Below, one piece after another: positions 56,485 to 64,000 of a stretch of 64,000 nucleotides of DNA. This DNA is from Paraburkholderia sp. Tr-20389. GTDB taxonomy: Bacteria; Pseudomonadota; Gammaproteobacteria; Burkholderiales; Burkholderiaceae. The notes beneath the pieces were generated by a model. That model was not told where the DNA came from. It saw nothing but the letters and a program-made list of their open reading frames with translations, and did no database searches. Location: NCBI RefSeq assembly GCF_017104565.1, contig NZ_JAAGPD010000001.1, positions 248,001-312,000 on the forward strand. The letters run 5' to 3'. Position 1 is the first letter of the stretch; each line of letters starts with the position of its first letter. The position numbers and the translations under genes are program-made.

Positions 56485-56904
56485 CTACGGCTTGAGCGTC
56501 AAAAGCCAGGCGAGCAGATCCGCCTTCTCGGTTGCGCTGCACTCCCGTCCGACGACGCCGTTGCAATTGCGGCGGAACCATTTGTCAGTCTTCGAAGCGT
56601 CGGTAAAGCGCTCAGGGTTGAACGCAGGGGCTAGCGGCGCTATCGACTATCCTGTGGCGGCATGCCTGCCAGTCTGGGTGGGTACTGCGCCGTGGCACGA
56701 AGCGCAACGCCACTCGTGGCCATGTGAAGCATTTAAGAACTGTTGCCCACGCGACGAGTCCGGTTCTGCATTGCCCGACTGGGTACGATAAGCGCCGAGA
56801 AGTTCTGATGGCGTGGCGGCATTGGCGGCCGCCATTGAGATCATGGCAAGGACCAGCGCAAGCGGCCAATACAAACCCGGCAGCGAAAGAAGCGGTTTGC
56901 TCAC
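56485..56904 (-). pseudogene. DUF1924 monoheme cytochrome (SHP-like) with in-frame amber codon
   Basis: GTG start with GGAG upstream, a signal peptide (YWPLALVLAMISMAAANA) and heme site CASCHGAVPTQ. The reading frame hits TAG right after GRHAATG, where relatives have Lys-Pro. It then continues in the same frame for 60 codons of clear DUF1924 sequence (APAFNPERFTDASKTDKWF, RRNCNGVVGRECSATEKADL) to a natural stop. A single nonsense change, AAG to TAG, explains it. It is either a recent pseudogene or a sequencing error. Confidence 0.8.
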
Positions 56905-57121
56905 GAGAATCTCCAGTAGATGCAGAACATCCTGGGCGAACTTCCTTACCGGAGTCTTAACGCTTCAATCTCGCGGTTTACTCATACCGCTTCCGACTTC
57001 TTTGCGAGAGTGCAAACCAGCGCGTCAATCCTTTGATGCGTGTCAAGGGGGGACGCCGATTGGCGGGTAGTGTTGAATGAAGACAGTGTCATTGCCGCTT
57101 GCTGCCACCGCGGAGACTTCC

Positions 57122-57619
57122 ATGAAAGTGCTTCTGTTTCCTGTTGCAATCTGCATTGCGTTGACTCCACCGATGCTCTATGCGGCGTCAAAGGATGCAG
57201 CTGCCGCGCAAAGCACGCCAAAGGCTCAGAGCCCAGATACGGCGGCATTCGACAAGAATCTGGCCCAGTTCCAGGAGCAGATGAAAGCGATGCAGGCGCA
57301 GATGAATCAGATCCGTCAAACGCAGGATCCGAAGGAACGCCAGAAGCTTCTGCAGCAACACTGGGCGACGATGCAAAGTGCAATGACTACGATGCACGCG
57401 ATGTGGGGCCCCGGCATGATGGGGCACGGAATGATGGGCCAGGGGATGATGGGCGGCGGCTGGGGTCATATGGGAGGGTACTACTCCCGGCTCAATCCCG
57501 AGCAACTGCGCCAGCGACAATATATGACTGACCAGTACCTGCAGATGCAACAGGAAATGATGAACAACATGATGTGGCAACAGCAGTATTTAACGCAGCC
57601 CCCTGGCTCGCCGCAGTAA
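57122..57619 (+). CDS. Secreted Met/Gln/Gly/His-rich protein, possible metal binder
   Basis: Protein of 165 residues; the ATG at 57122 has GGAG upstream. Sec signal MKVLLFPVAICIALTPPMLYA. A helical Gln/Met-rich segment (FQEQMKAMQAQMNQIRQ) is followed by a glycine-methionine-histidine tract (GPGMMGHGMMGQGMMGGG) and a final QQEMMNNMMWQQQ. Met and His clusters of this type bind Cu(I) or Ag(I) in other periplasmic proteins, so a role in copper handling is plausible. Not assigned to a named family. Confidence 0.7.
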   Translation: MKVLLFPVAICIALTPPMLYAASKDAAAAQSTPKAQSPDTAAFDKNLAQFQEQMKAMQAQMNQIRQTQDPKERQKLLQQHWATMQSAMTTMHAMWGPGMMGHGMMGQGMMGGGWGHMGGYYSRLNPEQLRQRQYMTDQYLQMQQEMMNNMMWQQQYLTQPPGSPQ

Positions 57620-57763
57620 AGTGCACGGGAGCGGATGATCGGACTGGCTTCAAGGCCAGGAAAATGCCGCCCCGAAGTATCCGGCGATGTTTCCGGACTT
57701 CCGTAGATCAAGACGTTCGCTGCTGACTCGCCAAGACGCTTACATCAGGCGTAGTTCGGGTTG

Positions 57764-58405
57764 TCACACGCCGGTTTGCACAGCGGTTCCATCGACACCG
57801 CTCAACTTGCGCGGATCCACATGGGTCATAACATTGAGCACGCGATGGCGGGTCAGTACCTGCTGGCGCGCAGCGACCGCTATCTGGTGGCCCGCTTCAA
57901 CGGAAATTGCGGCGTCGACCTCGATGTGCACGTCGGCCACAATCATGTCGCCCATCTTGCGCGTGCGCAGATCATGCACGCCGATTACGCCGGGCGTAGC
58001 GAGCAGCGTCTGACGGACGGCGGTTACCTCGTGTTCATCCGCCGAACGGTCCATCAGATCGTGCAGGGCATCCCAGCCGAATTGCCATCCCATCTTGAAG
58101 ACAAGCAAGCCGACGATCAGTGCGGCGATCGGATCCAGTATCGGGTAACCCGCCAGATTGCCGACGATGCCGACTCCCACCACGAGCGACGACGCGGCGT
58201 CCGACCTGGCGTGCCATGCGTTGGCGACAAGCATGCTGGACTTCACGCGCGTCGCCATCGCGAGCATGTAGCGGAACAGAAGCTCTTTCGCAATCAATGC
58301 GCCAATGGCCACGCAGAGCGCAGCGATGTGGACGCGCTGCACGGTTTCGGGATCTTCGAGCTTGCGAACCGCGGAAATACGGCGACCGTCGGGTTCGGAA
58401 CGCTC
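57764..58405 (-). pseudogene. 5'-truncated cation diffusion facilitator (FieF/ZitB-type)
   Basis: The frame keeps the C-terminal half of a CDF transporter. It has SSMLVANAWHARSDAASSLVVGVGIVGN (helix 5 with the metal-site His and Asp, given here by its position at about 58195-58245), DPIAALIVGLLVFKMGW, and the cytoplasmic domain LRTRKMGDMIVADVHIEVD with VMTHVDP. The first two to three helices are missing: upstream of VRKLEDPETVQ the frame is closed by TGA at 58406, and no ATG is present (only GTG at 58342). Probably non-functional. Confidence 0.75.
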
Positions 58406-58558
58406 TCAGGCATTCACAGTGCTTAAGGGGCCTGGCCTTCGACTGTTGCTCAACGCTCCAGCTCTATCAATTGTGAGACCGCGTTGCAAGGCAACGGAGC
58501 CGTTGATTTGAGTCAATCTGACGCCACCACTGCGGACCTATCGTCGATCTAACGTGGA

Positions 58559-58577
58559 TTGATTCCTGACGAATCAA
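58559..58577. promoter_or_regulatory. Palindrome upstream of the orphan binding-protein gene
   Basis: Perfect 7-bp arms TTGATTC/GAATCAA with a CTGAC spacer, 86 bases before the ATG. A candidate operator; also possible as a terminator of upstream transcription. Confidence 0.35.
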
Positions 58578-58662
58578 ACATCCGTCGACCCGCCCACCGG
58601 GTCGGAGCGGCTTTCAAATGAAGCTCGTAACGCAACGCGTGTGTCGCGATCCGGGAGGCATC

Positions 58663-59553
58663 ATGATCTATCGACTCCAACTGACGCTGGCCGCATTGAT
58701 TGTCGGTCATGGCACCCTGACGGTCTCACACGCGCAGACATTGGACAAGATTGCCCGAACCAACCAGATCGTCGTTTCCTATCGAGAGTCTGCGATACCA
58801 TTCAGCTATCTGCTGACGCCGCATAAGGCCGTTGGCTTTTCGGTGGATGTGACCGAAGCAATTGTTGATGACGTGCGCAAGGCACTCCGAAGGCCGGACC
58901 TGCATACTGTCTATATGCCTGTTACCGGGCAGAACAGAATCCCATTGCTCGTCGACGGCTCGATTGACCTGGAGTGCGGGTCGACGACCAATACATCGGC
59001 CCGCGGCAAAGAAGTCACATTTTCAACCAACTACTTCTATGCAGGCACGCGATTGATGGCCAAGCGTGAATCGCACATCGGCGATTACTCTGATCTCGCG
59101 CACAAGGTTGTCGCAACCGTTGGAGGAAGCACCAACGAGAAAGCCCTACGCCGCCAGCTCGACGCACAGCACGTCGATGCCGACGTAGTGCTGACAAAAG
59201 ATTACGCCGATGCGCTGCGGGAGGTTGCGAACAACAGGGCAGCAGCACTGGCACTCGACGACGTTCTGCTCTACGGGTTACGTGCGAATGCCAGCGATCC
59301 AGATACGTGGGAAGTCGTCGGCAAGACGCTGCAGGTCGAGCCGTACGCATGTATGGTCCGAAAAGATGATCCGGCGTTCAAGCGGCTCGTCGATAGTACG
59401 CTGACAAGGCTGATGAAGAGCGGCGAGTTCACGCGCCTCTACGCAAAGTGGTTCGACTCACCGATTCCACCGCGCGGCGTAGATCTCAAGATGCCGATGG
59501 GCGCAGAGTTGAAGGGGAACCTGACCGAACGCAGCGATCGCCCCACACAATGA
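58663..59553 (+). CDS. Glutamate/aspartate-type periplasmic binding protein (GltI-like), orphan
   Basis: Binding protein of 296 residues with GGGAGG before the ATG. Sec signal to SHAQ. SBP_bac_3 fold: VVSYRESAIPFSY, GFSVDVTEAIVDDV, and SIDLECGSTTNTSARGKEV, the GltI-specific DLECGSTTN pattern. VGGSTNEKALRRQL and the C-terminal YAKWFDSPIPP follow. No permease or ATPase is adjacent, so it either feeds another importer or acts in sensing. Two codons for a second start exist upstream. Confidence 0.87.
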   Translation: MIYRLQLTLAALIVGHGTLTVSHAQTLDKIARTNQIVVSYRESAIPFSYLLTPHKAVGFSVDVTEAIVDDVRKALRRPDLHTVYMPVTGQNRIPLLVDGSIDLECGSTTNTSARGKEVTFSTNYFYAGTRLMAKRESHIGDYSDLAHKVVATVGGSTNEKALRRQLDAQHVDADVVLTKDYADALREVANNRAAALALDDVLLYGLRANASDPDTWEVVGKTLQVEPYACMVRKDDPAFKRLVDSTLTRLMKSGEFTRLYAKWFDSPIPPRGVDLKMPMGAELKGNLTERSDRPTQ

Positions 59554-59563
59554 GTAGAGGCGA

Positions 59564-59929
59564 TCACCCGCACATGAGCGTATCGTCGATCACTCTTTGC
59601 CCCGCGCTAAACCCTGCCATGAGTGCCGCCGCTTCCGTTCCGAACGGTTTCTGATGGTCATTCATCAGGCGGATGGGCGACAACAGCGCAGCTGGCGCGC
59701 CCTTTACGCCGATCGATACGATCGCGACAAAGCCGGTCGGTGGCGATAGCACGGCGCTGCGGGAGGGTACCCATATGGGTTCGAGGGATACAGTTACTTC
59801 GAAGCGATTGTAGGGGTAGGTCCTTTGCATAGCGGTGCGTGGATAGTCCTTCGGCGGCCCGAAGTGTACGCGTTCTTCGTCTTTCAAACCTGAAGGCAAC
59901 ATTAAGACGCGTGGAATAGCGGTGTTCAC
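59564..59929 (-). CDS. Hypothetical protein
   Basis: Protein of up to 121 residues (GTG at 59929; an ATG at 59902 gives 112). Composition is protein-like with a mix of beta-type segments (FEVTVSLEPIWV, GFVAIVSIGV) and a conserved-looking end (FGTEAAALMAGFSAGQRVIDD). It reminds me of short Burkholderia proteins of the DUF6566 kind, but I cannot confirm that. No operon partner; function unknown. Confidence 0.5.
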   Translation of the reverse strand: MNTAIPRVLMLPSGLKDEERVHFGPPKDYPRTAMQRTYPYNRFEVTVSLEPIWVPSRSAVLSPPTGFVAIVSIGVKGAPAALLSPIRLMNDHQKPFGTEAAALMAGFSAGQRVIDDTLMCG

Positions 59930-59990
59930 GAAGCGGGAGAAAATTCACGCGTTTTCTGGGTTTTGCCTAAGCACGACTTCTGGGCGCCAC

Positions 59991-60875
59991 CTATGACTGC
60001 TCCCGATCGAGTGCCACACGAATCTGGGCCAATTCATTGCGGCGCTGAGTCGTGGTTTCGGGATACCGAAGATTCAATTTCTCTAGCATGTTCAGAATAA
60101 TCTGGGAGACTATGAGCCGAGCGTTTTCCTTATCATCGGCAGGCACGACATACCATGGTGCGTTTTTAGTGCTGGTTGCACTGAGACATTGCTCATAAGC
60201 CTTCATATACCCAGACCAGAAATTTCGTTCTTCGACATCGGCAGTGCTGAGTTTCCAGTTCTTGTCGGGTTCATCGATCCGCGCGAGGAATCGCTTTCGC
60301 TGCTCCTCCTTTGAAAGGTGCAGGAAGAACTTGACGATGCGCGTGTCGTTGCGATGAAGATGGCTCTCAAGATCATTGATCGAGCGGTAACGGCCCTGCC
60401 AGAGGGCCGCCCCTGCGCCTGGTGAGTCGGATACGCCCTCTGCGCGAAGGATCTCTGGATGGACACGAAGGATCAAGACCTCTTCGTAGTACGACCGGTT
60501 GAAAATCCCGATCTGTCCTCGCTCGGGAAGATCGCGCGTAGTGCGCCAAAGGAAATCGTGTTGAAGCTCGGTCGCGCTCGGATGTTTGAAGCTGAACACT
60601 TTGCAGCCTTGTGGGTTGACACCCGACATCACGTGCTTGATTACCCCGTCTTTTCCAGCTGCATCCATTGCCTGGAGTATGAACAATACCGCGTAGCGAT
60701 TATCGGCATACAGGACGCTTTGCAATGCGCGCAACTGTTTGATGTGTTCTGCGAGCATGGCATGGTACTGCTCTTTCGAGCCGTATACGGGCGCCACGCG
60801 CGATGGTGATTTGCCCAGGTCGACCACCGCACCTTCGTGAATGCGAAATGACTCGGGGTCGATCTTCATGTCCAT
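59991..60875 (-). CDS. ppk2: Polyphosphate kinase 2 family protein
   Basis: Protein of 294 residues. Walker A is DAAGKDG at 71-77, Walker B is [10 protein letters not shown] at 125-134, and the lid contains [18 protein letters not shown]. The single-domain length and motifs match PPK2 class III, which phosphorylates AMP and ADP with polyphosphate. AGGA precedes the start. It stands alone between unrelated genes. Confidence 0.88.
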   Translation of the reverse strand: MDMKIDPESFRIHEGAVVDLGKSPSRVAPVYGSKEQYHAMLAEHIKQLRALQSVLYADNRYAVLFILQAMDAAGKDGVIKHVMSGVNPQGCKVFSFKHPSATELQHDFLWRTTRDLPERGQIGIFNRSYYEEVLILRVHPEILRAEGVSDSPGAGAALWQGRYRSINDLESHLHRNDTRIVKFFLHLSKEEQRKRFLARIDEPDKNWKLSTADVEERNFWSGYMKAYEQCLSATSTKNAPWYVVPADDKENARLIVSQIILNMLEKLNLRYPETTTQRRNELAQIRVALDREQS

Positions 60876-61420
60876 TCATCCTGTCGAATCTGTTTGAGCG
60901 CAGCATCGGTCGCCGGGCTGTCGGATGCCCAGTGTGACTGTGCATCGGTCAGATCGAGGATGCCGGCGCCGGCCATCATGCCAGACACGGCTCCGCATCC
61001 CCAGTCTCCTCTGCCCGAGGGAGAGGGGTGCTCGGGGAGGTGTCGTGTCCTGAGACCGAAAAGAGCGGGAGATTCCGGTTGCAAGCGCGATGAGGCTCTT
61101 GCTCCATACTTGAATACGCGCTCCTGTCTCCCTCGCCTCGATACATTCATGTTCCCGCGCGCGAGAACCCTGACCAGACAGATCCAGCCTAAGCGCTGGG
61201 GACCAGTCTGTCTTGATACTCATCAACGCAGGGCGCTGCGCGTGTCGTTGATGGAAGGACAGCCATGAACTGGGAAGTCCTCAACAAGAACCGAATGGGG
61301 GAGGGAGCACTCGGCCCGGATGAGCCGTGCGCATTGAAACGCGTCTGCCAACGTGTGGCAAGTTCGCGCGAGGCCGCTAAGGAAAGTCCGGAAGTACCGG
61401 TGAGCTTCTGATTGGCGAAC
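60876..61420. other. 545-base region without a supported gene
   Basis: Contains an intergenic repeat-like stretch (CCTCTGCCCGAGGGAGAGGGG at about 61009-61028) of the kind often seen scattered in high-GC genomes, and a plus-strand open frame from 61265 lacking family resemblance. Possible transcription stop for the divergent-side operon. Confidence 0.35.
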
Positions 61421-62239
61421 TTAAACGGACATGGCGACCTTGGCGACCATGCCGACGGCAATGAGACCCGCGACGAGTGCGAAGCCCTGTTGCAGCCTGT
61501 TAGCGCTCAACCGGCTGGCAACGAGCCGCCCAGCCAGCATGCCACTCAGCGCGCCTGCGGCGAACGGCACCCCCACCGGCCAGTTCATGTGACCTGAAAT
61601 TGCGGTCGAGATGACCCCGGAGGCGGACACCAGCGTGATGACAGCAAGCGATGTCGCCGTGATTGACGGCATCGGCGCATTGGTGGCTTTACGCAGCGCG
61701 GGAACAATGATGAAGCCTCCGCCCACGCCGAGCAGGCCCGACAGGAAGCCTGCGCCGATACCCGCAAGGGCGAGTGCCCGCGTGCAGGCGGCGGTCCACA
61801 CGAAACGCCCTGTGCCGCTATCGAGCTGACATGGTTGTAAAGGCGGAGCGCCGCGAACTTCATGAGGTGTGCCGGCGGCAGCCTGTCGGAACATCCGGAG
61901 CGCGACGTACGCCAATACGCCTGCAAAAGCGAGTGTGAGCGGTCTGTTCGGCAGCCGATGGGCAAGCCACAGGCCGACGGGCGAGAACACCGTCCCGGTC
62001 ACTGCCATCAGCGTTGCGGCGCGGTAGCGAACGATGCGGGCCTGCAGTCCTATCAATGCACCAAGCCCGGCGGAGGCGCCTACAGCCAACAGGGCGATGG
62101 GCGCGGCGTCGGCGATGTTCAGATGAAGCACAAACAGCAGCAATGGCACTGCGAGGATGGCGCCCCCTGCCCCCGTGAGTGCGAGGATGAGCCCGACGAC
62201 AAGCCCGAGTGCAGCGCTGCTGGCAATCACGTGTTCCAT
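61421..62239 (-). CDS. TauE/SafE family sulfite exporter (TSUP)
   Basis: Membrane protein of 272 residues with about eight helices. The TSUP start LGLVVGLILALTGAGGAILAVPLLLF and the second repeat GFLSGLLGVGGGFIIVPAL are clear. These proteins move sulfite, thiosulfate or organosulfonates. It is last in the bigR operon, 55 bases after the YeeE/YedE gene, so a role in exporting sulfite formed from persulfide oxidation is likely. Confidence 0.9.
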   Translation of the reverse strand: MEHVIASSAALGLVVGLILALTGAGGAILAVPLLLFVLHLNIADAAPIALLAVGASAGLGALIGLQARIVRYRAATLMAVTGTVFSPVGLWLAHRLPNRPLTLAFAGVLAYVALRMFRQAAAGTPHEVRGAPPLQPCQLDSGTGRFVWTAACTRALALAGIGAGFLSGLLGVGGGFIIVPALRKATNAPMPSITATSLAVITLVSASGVISTAISGHMNWPVGVPFAAGALSGMLAGRLVASRLSANRLQQGFALVAGLIAVGMVAKVAMSV

Positions 62240-62294
62240 CGGACAACCTCTGTTTATTCAACTGCGTGACTTTCGCGGGTAGCGCAGATTGCAC

Positions 62295-62747
62295 TCACGC
62301 GCGTTGCATCGTGGCTTTCGTCCGCTCGATCAGCTCGAAGACGGCCATGCCGGCAACCATTGCCGCCACGAAACCGAAGGCCTTGGGGTAGCCAGCGCCC
62401 AGTGCAACGAGCGCGGGGCCCGGGCAGAACCCGGCCATCCCCCAACCGATGCCGAACATGGCGCTACCCAAAACCAGTCTCGGCGTGATGGCCGTGCTGA
62501 CGGGAAGTTGCATCGGCAAGTCGAGGTATGACCTGTCACGGCGTCTGGCTGCGAAAAATGCGAGTGAGCCGACCGCAATGGCGCCCGCCATCACGAAGGC
62601 GAGTGATGGGTCCCACCGGCCAGCCAGATCGAGAAAACCCAGCACCTTCGCCGGATTCGCCATGCCTGACACCATCAGGCCGACCCCGAAAAGAAGGCCG
62701 GCGAGCAATGCCGTAACCGGCGCAGGCGTTGTCTTGAGGGCTGCCAT
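62295..62747 (-). CDS. YeeE/YedE family protein, DUF6691-type half
   Basis: Membrane protein of 150 residues with four helices. It has ALLAGLLFGVGLMVSGMANPAKVLGFLDLAG and AMFGIGWGMAGFCPGPALVALG (positions about 15 to 45 and 88 to 110). The GMAGFCPGP motif carries the cysteine that contacts thiosulfate in YeeE. GGAGG precedes the start. It works with the preceding half-protein; together they correspond to one full YeeE. Confidence 0.9.
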   Translation of the reverse strand: MAALKTTPAPVTALLAGLLFGVGLMVSGMANPAKVLGFLDLAGRWDPSLAFVMAGAIAVGSLAFFAARRRDRSYLDLPMQLPVSTAITPRLVLGSAMFGIGWGMAGFCPGPALVALGAGYPKAFGFVAAMVAGMAVFELIERTKATMQRA

Positions 62748-62748
62748 A

Positions 62749-63183
62749 TCAGCCTCCGATCAGGTGACGTTGTACAAAGACAGTGAGAAATCCTGCGGCC
62801 ATGAAGGTTGCGGTAGCGACCAGCGAGCGCACGGACCCTCTGGAGAGACCACATACGCCGTGGCCGCTGGTGCAGCCGCTGGCATAGCGGGTACCCATGC
62901 CGACAAGAAATCCGGCCGCAAGGATCGCGCCCCAGCTCGCCTTAATCTCCGCCTGTGCAGGCTTACCCAGCAGTCCCGCGATGACGGGTGCGCCCACGAG
63001 CCCTGCCAGAAACGCTAGACGCCAGTTGACGTCGTCGCGCGGCCAGCTCAACAGGGCGCCGAGGATGCCGCTGATCCCGGCGACGCGTCCGTTGAACAGT
63101 ATCAGCACGGCAGCCGCGGCTCCGATCACGAGGCCGCCTGTCAACGAGAGGCCAGGCGTGAAGTGTCCAAGGTCGACCAGCAT
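62749..63183 (-). CDS. YeeE/YedE family protein, N-terminal-type half
   Basis: Membrane protein of 144 residues with four helices; the ATG at 63183 has AGGAGACG upstream. It contains [19 protein letters not shown], the family's thiosulfate-passage cysteine motif. Adjacent to and 1 base before the second half-protein. The pair forms a sulfur-compound import channel in the BigR operon. Confidence 0.9.
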   Translation of the reverse strand: MLVDLGHFTPGLSLTGGLVIGAAAAVLILFNGRVAGISGILGALLSWPRDDVNWRLAFLAGLVGAPVIAGLLGKPAQAEIKASWGAILAAGFLVGMGTRYASGCTSGHGVCGLSRGSVRSLVATATFMAAGFLTVFVQRHLIGG

Positions 63184-63194
63184 GATGCGTCTCC

Positions 63195-63515
63195 TCACTG
63201 CTTTGGGCAGAACTGTTCATAAAGTACCGCCATCACGGCGAGCGCCTCTGGACTCGCCACCGAATAAAAGATGTTCTTGCCTTCCCTGCGAGTGGCGACG
63301 AGGTCGTTTTCCCGCAATACCCCCAGTTGCTGCGACAGCGTGGGCTGACGGATGCCAAGCTGCTCCTCGAGCTCGCCGACCGACATCTCGCCTTGCGAAA
63401 GCTGGCACATCAGCAGCAGGCGGTCAGGATTGGCGAGCACCTTCAGCAGGGCGCATGCATTCGCAGCGCCGGCCTGCATCGTGACAAGGTCGATGGTTAG
63501 ACGAGATTTTTTCAT
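63195..63515 (-). CDS. bigR: ArsR family repressor, BigR/SqrR-like
   Basis: Regulator of 106 residues. The winged helix is VGELEEQLGIRQPTLSQQLGVLRENDLVATRREGKN (residues about 46-80). Cysteines at 37 (LLLMCQLSQGE) and 103 (EQFCPKQ) match the persulfide/redox-sensing pair known from BigR and SqrR. It heads the minus-strand sulfur operon and is divergent from the MBL gene across 84 bases holding inverted repeats. Probable repressor that releases both operons on persulfide exposure. Confidence 0.88.
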   Translation of the reverse strand: MKKSRLTIDLVTMQAGAANACALLKVLANPDRLLLMCQLSQGEMSVGELEEQLGIRQPTLSQQLGVLRENDLVATRREGKNIFYSVASPEALAVMAVLYEQFCPKQ

Positions 63516-63523
63516 GGCCGATA

Positions 63524-63562
63524 TTCAATCTACATCAACATAGTATATTGAAAAATAGATTG
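63524..63562. promoter_or_regulatory. AT-rich inverted repeats in the bigR/MBL divergent region
   Basis: CAATCTA (63526-63532) and TAGATTG (63556-63562) are a perfect inverted pair, with TTCAAT (63524-63529) and ATTGAA (63547-63552) also inverted. The spacer is AT-rich. This fits the AT-rich palindromic operators of BigR-type proteins and overlaps the likely promoters of both operons. Confidence 0.5.
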
Positions 63563-63599
63563 TATGTGAATAGAATGTTTTCATTCCTGGAGATTAGAC

Positions 63600-64000
63600 A
63601 TGCAGCCGATCATTCATCCCTTCTTTGACCCCGCCACCTGGACCGTGACTTACGTGGTGTTTGCAGAGGGCCATGCCGGGTGCGCCATCATCGATCCCGT
63701 GCTGGACTACGATCCCAAGGCAGGGCGGACGTCGACGGCCAGCGCCGACAAGGTGATCGATTTCGTGCGTGAGCGTGCTTTGGGTGTCGAATGGATACTG
63801 GAGACACATGCACACGCCGACCATCTTTCTGCTGCCGCCTATCTCAAGCGCAAACTGGGTGGTCGTATCGCGATCGGCCAGCACATCCGGCGCGTGCAGG
63901 GTGTGTTCAAGGCGCTCTTCAACCTCGATCCGTCGTTCCGTCTGGACGGATCGCAGTTCGATCACCTGTTCGAGGATGGCGAGATGTTCGCCATCGGTGG
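63600..64000 (+). CDS. MBL-fold persulfide dioxygenase-like protein (BlhI/ETHE1 type), cut by window end
   Basis: The first 133 residues are visible from the ATG at 63600, which has GGAG seven bases upstream. It starts MQPIIHPFFDPATWTVTYVV, then IIDPVLDYDPKAGRTST, and the metal motif THAHADHLSAA at about 71-81, followed by IAIGQHIRRVQ. This is the glyoxalase-II-like family that oxidises persulfide (GSSH) to sulfite. The C-terminus lies outside the window. Divergent from bigR and likely co-regulated with it. Confidence 0.85.
   Translation, partial: MQPIIHPFFDPATWTVTYVVFAEGHAGCAIIDPVLDYDPKAGRTSTASADKVIDFVRERALGVEWILETHAHADHLSAAAYLKRKLGGRIAIGQHIRRVQGVFKALFNLDPSFRLDGSQFDHLFEDGEMFAIG

Noticed and set aside
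61009-61050. Repeat-like CCTCTGCCCGAGGGAGAGGGG as a mobile element
   Set aside because: Single copy in the window with no transposase or terminal repeats. Noted only as an intergenic repeat-like stretch.

Overview
The window reads as chromosomal DNA of a high-GC betaproteobacterium, most likely Burkholderiaceae (Paraburkholderia/Caballeronia-like). This is inferred from base composition, dense operons with 1-8 base overlaps, many ABC uptake systems with adjacent LysR/GntR/AraC regulators, and an anthranilate dioxygenase operon. No rRNA, tRNA, CRISPR array, insertion sequence or phage gene was seen. Most of the window is accessory catabolism and transport.

Layout. 1-2574: the end of a nucleoside-type (BMP family) ABC importer and a RutR-like TetR regulator. 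2620-9439: a Tat-exported polyamine-type ABC importer (minus strand), divergent from a PuuE-like deacetylase, a GntR regulator and a flavin reductase. 9528-17108: regulator/enzyme pairs (Old Yellow Enzyme with LysR, AraC, MHS-family MFS, SDR with Lrp) and small secreted or membrane ORFs. 17150-19718: an ECF sigma/anti-sigma pair plus a second, reduced pair. 20031-32175: a second polyamine-type ABC importer translationally coupled to a Rieske oxygenase, a LysR gene, and a divergent run of flavin monooxygenase, RidA, DUF1028 protein, M20 deacetylase and NCS1 permease. This looks like one undescribed catabolic route for a nitrogen compound.

32238-37732: a carnitine-dehydrogenase-like enzyme, a BKACE (DUF849) protein lacking one zinc-ligand histidine, an ACS-type MFS transporter, a Crp/Fnr regulator, a thioesterase and an SDR. 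38088-45981: a GntR regulator, a polar amino-acid ABC importer, a class III aminotransferase, a gamma-glutamyltransferase-like protein and a ureohydrolase, suggesting use of arginine-, agmatine- or guanidino-type compounds. 46131-50117: anthranilate 1,2-dioxygenase antABC with convergent antR. The antA promoter carries two direct repeats laid out like XylS boxes, the second overlapping the -35.

50386-60875: general-function genes (TrhP/YegQ, an isochorismatase-like protein, a YpfJ-type metalloprotease, proline iminopeptidase, an orphan GltI-like binding protein, PPK2) mixed with decay: a DUF1924 cytochrome with an in-frame amber codon, a frameshifted diheme cytochrome c and a 5'-truncated cation diffusion facilitator. 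61421-64000: a sulfide/persulfide module (BigR-like ArsR repressor, two YeeE/YedE half-proteins and TauE, divergent from a persulfide-dioxygenase-like MBL protein cut by the window end).

Gene boundaries are mostly secure. Substrates are inferred from family and context, not shown by sequence.
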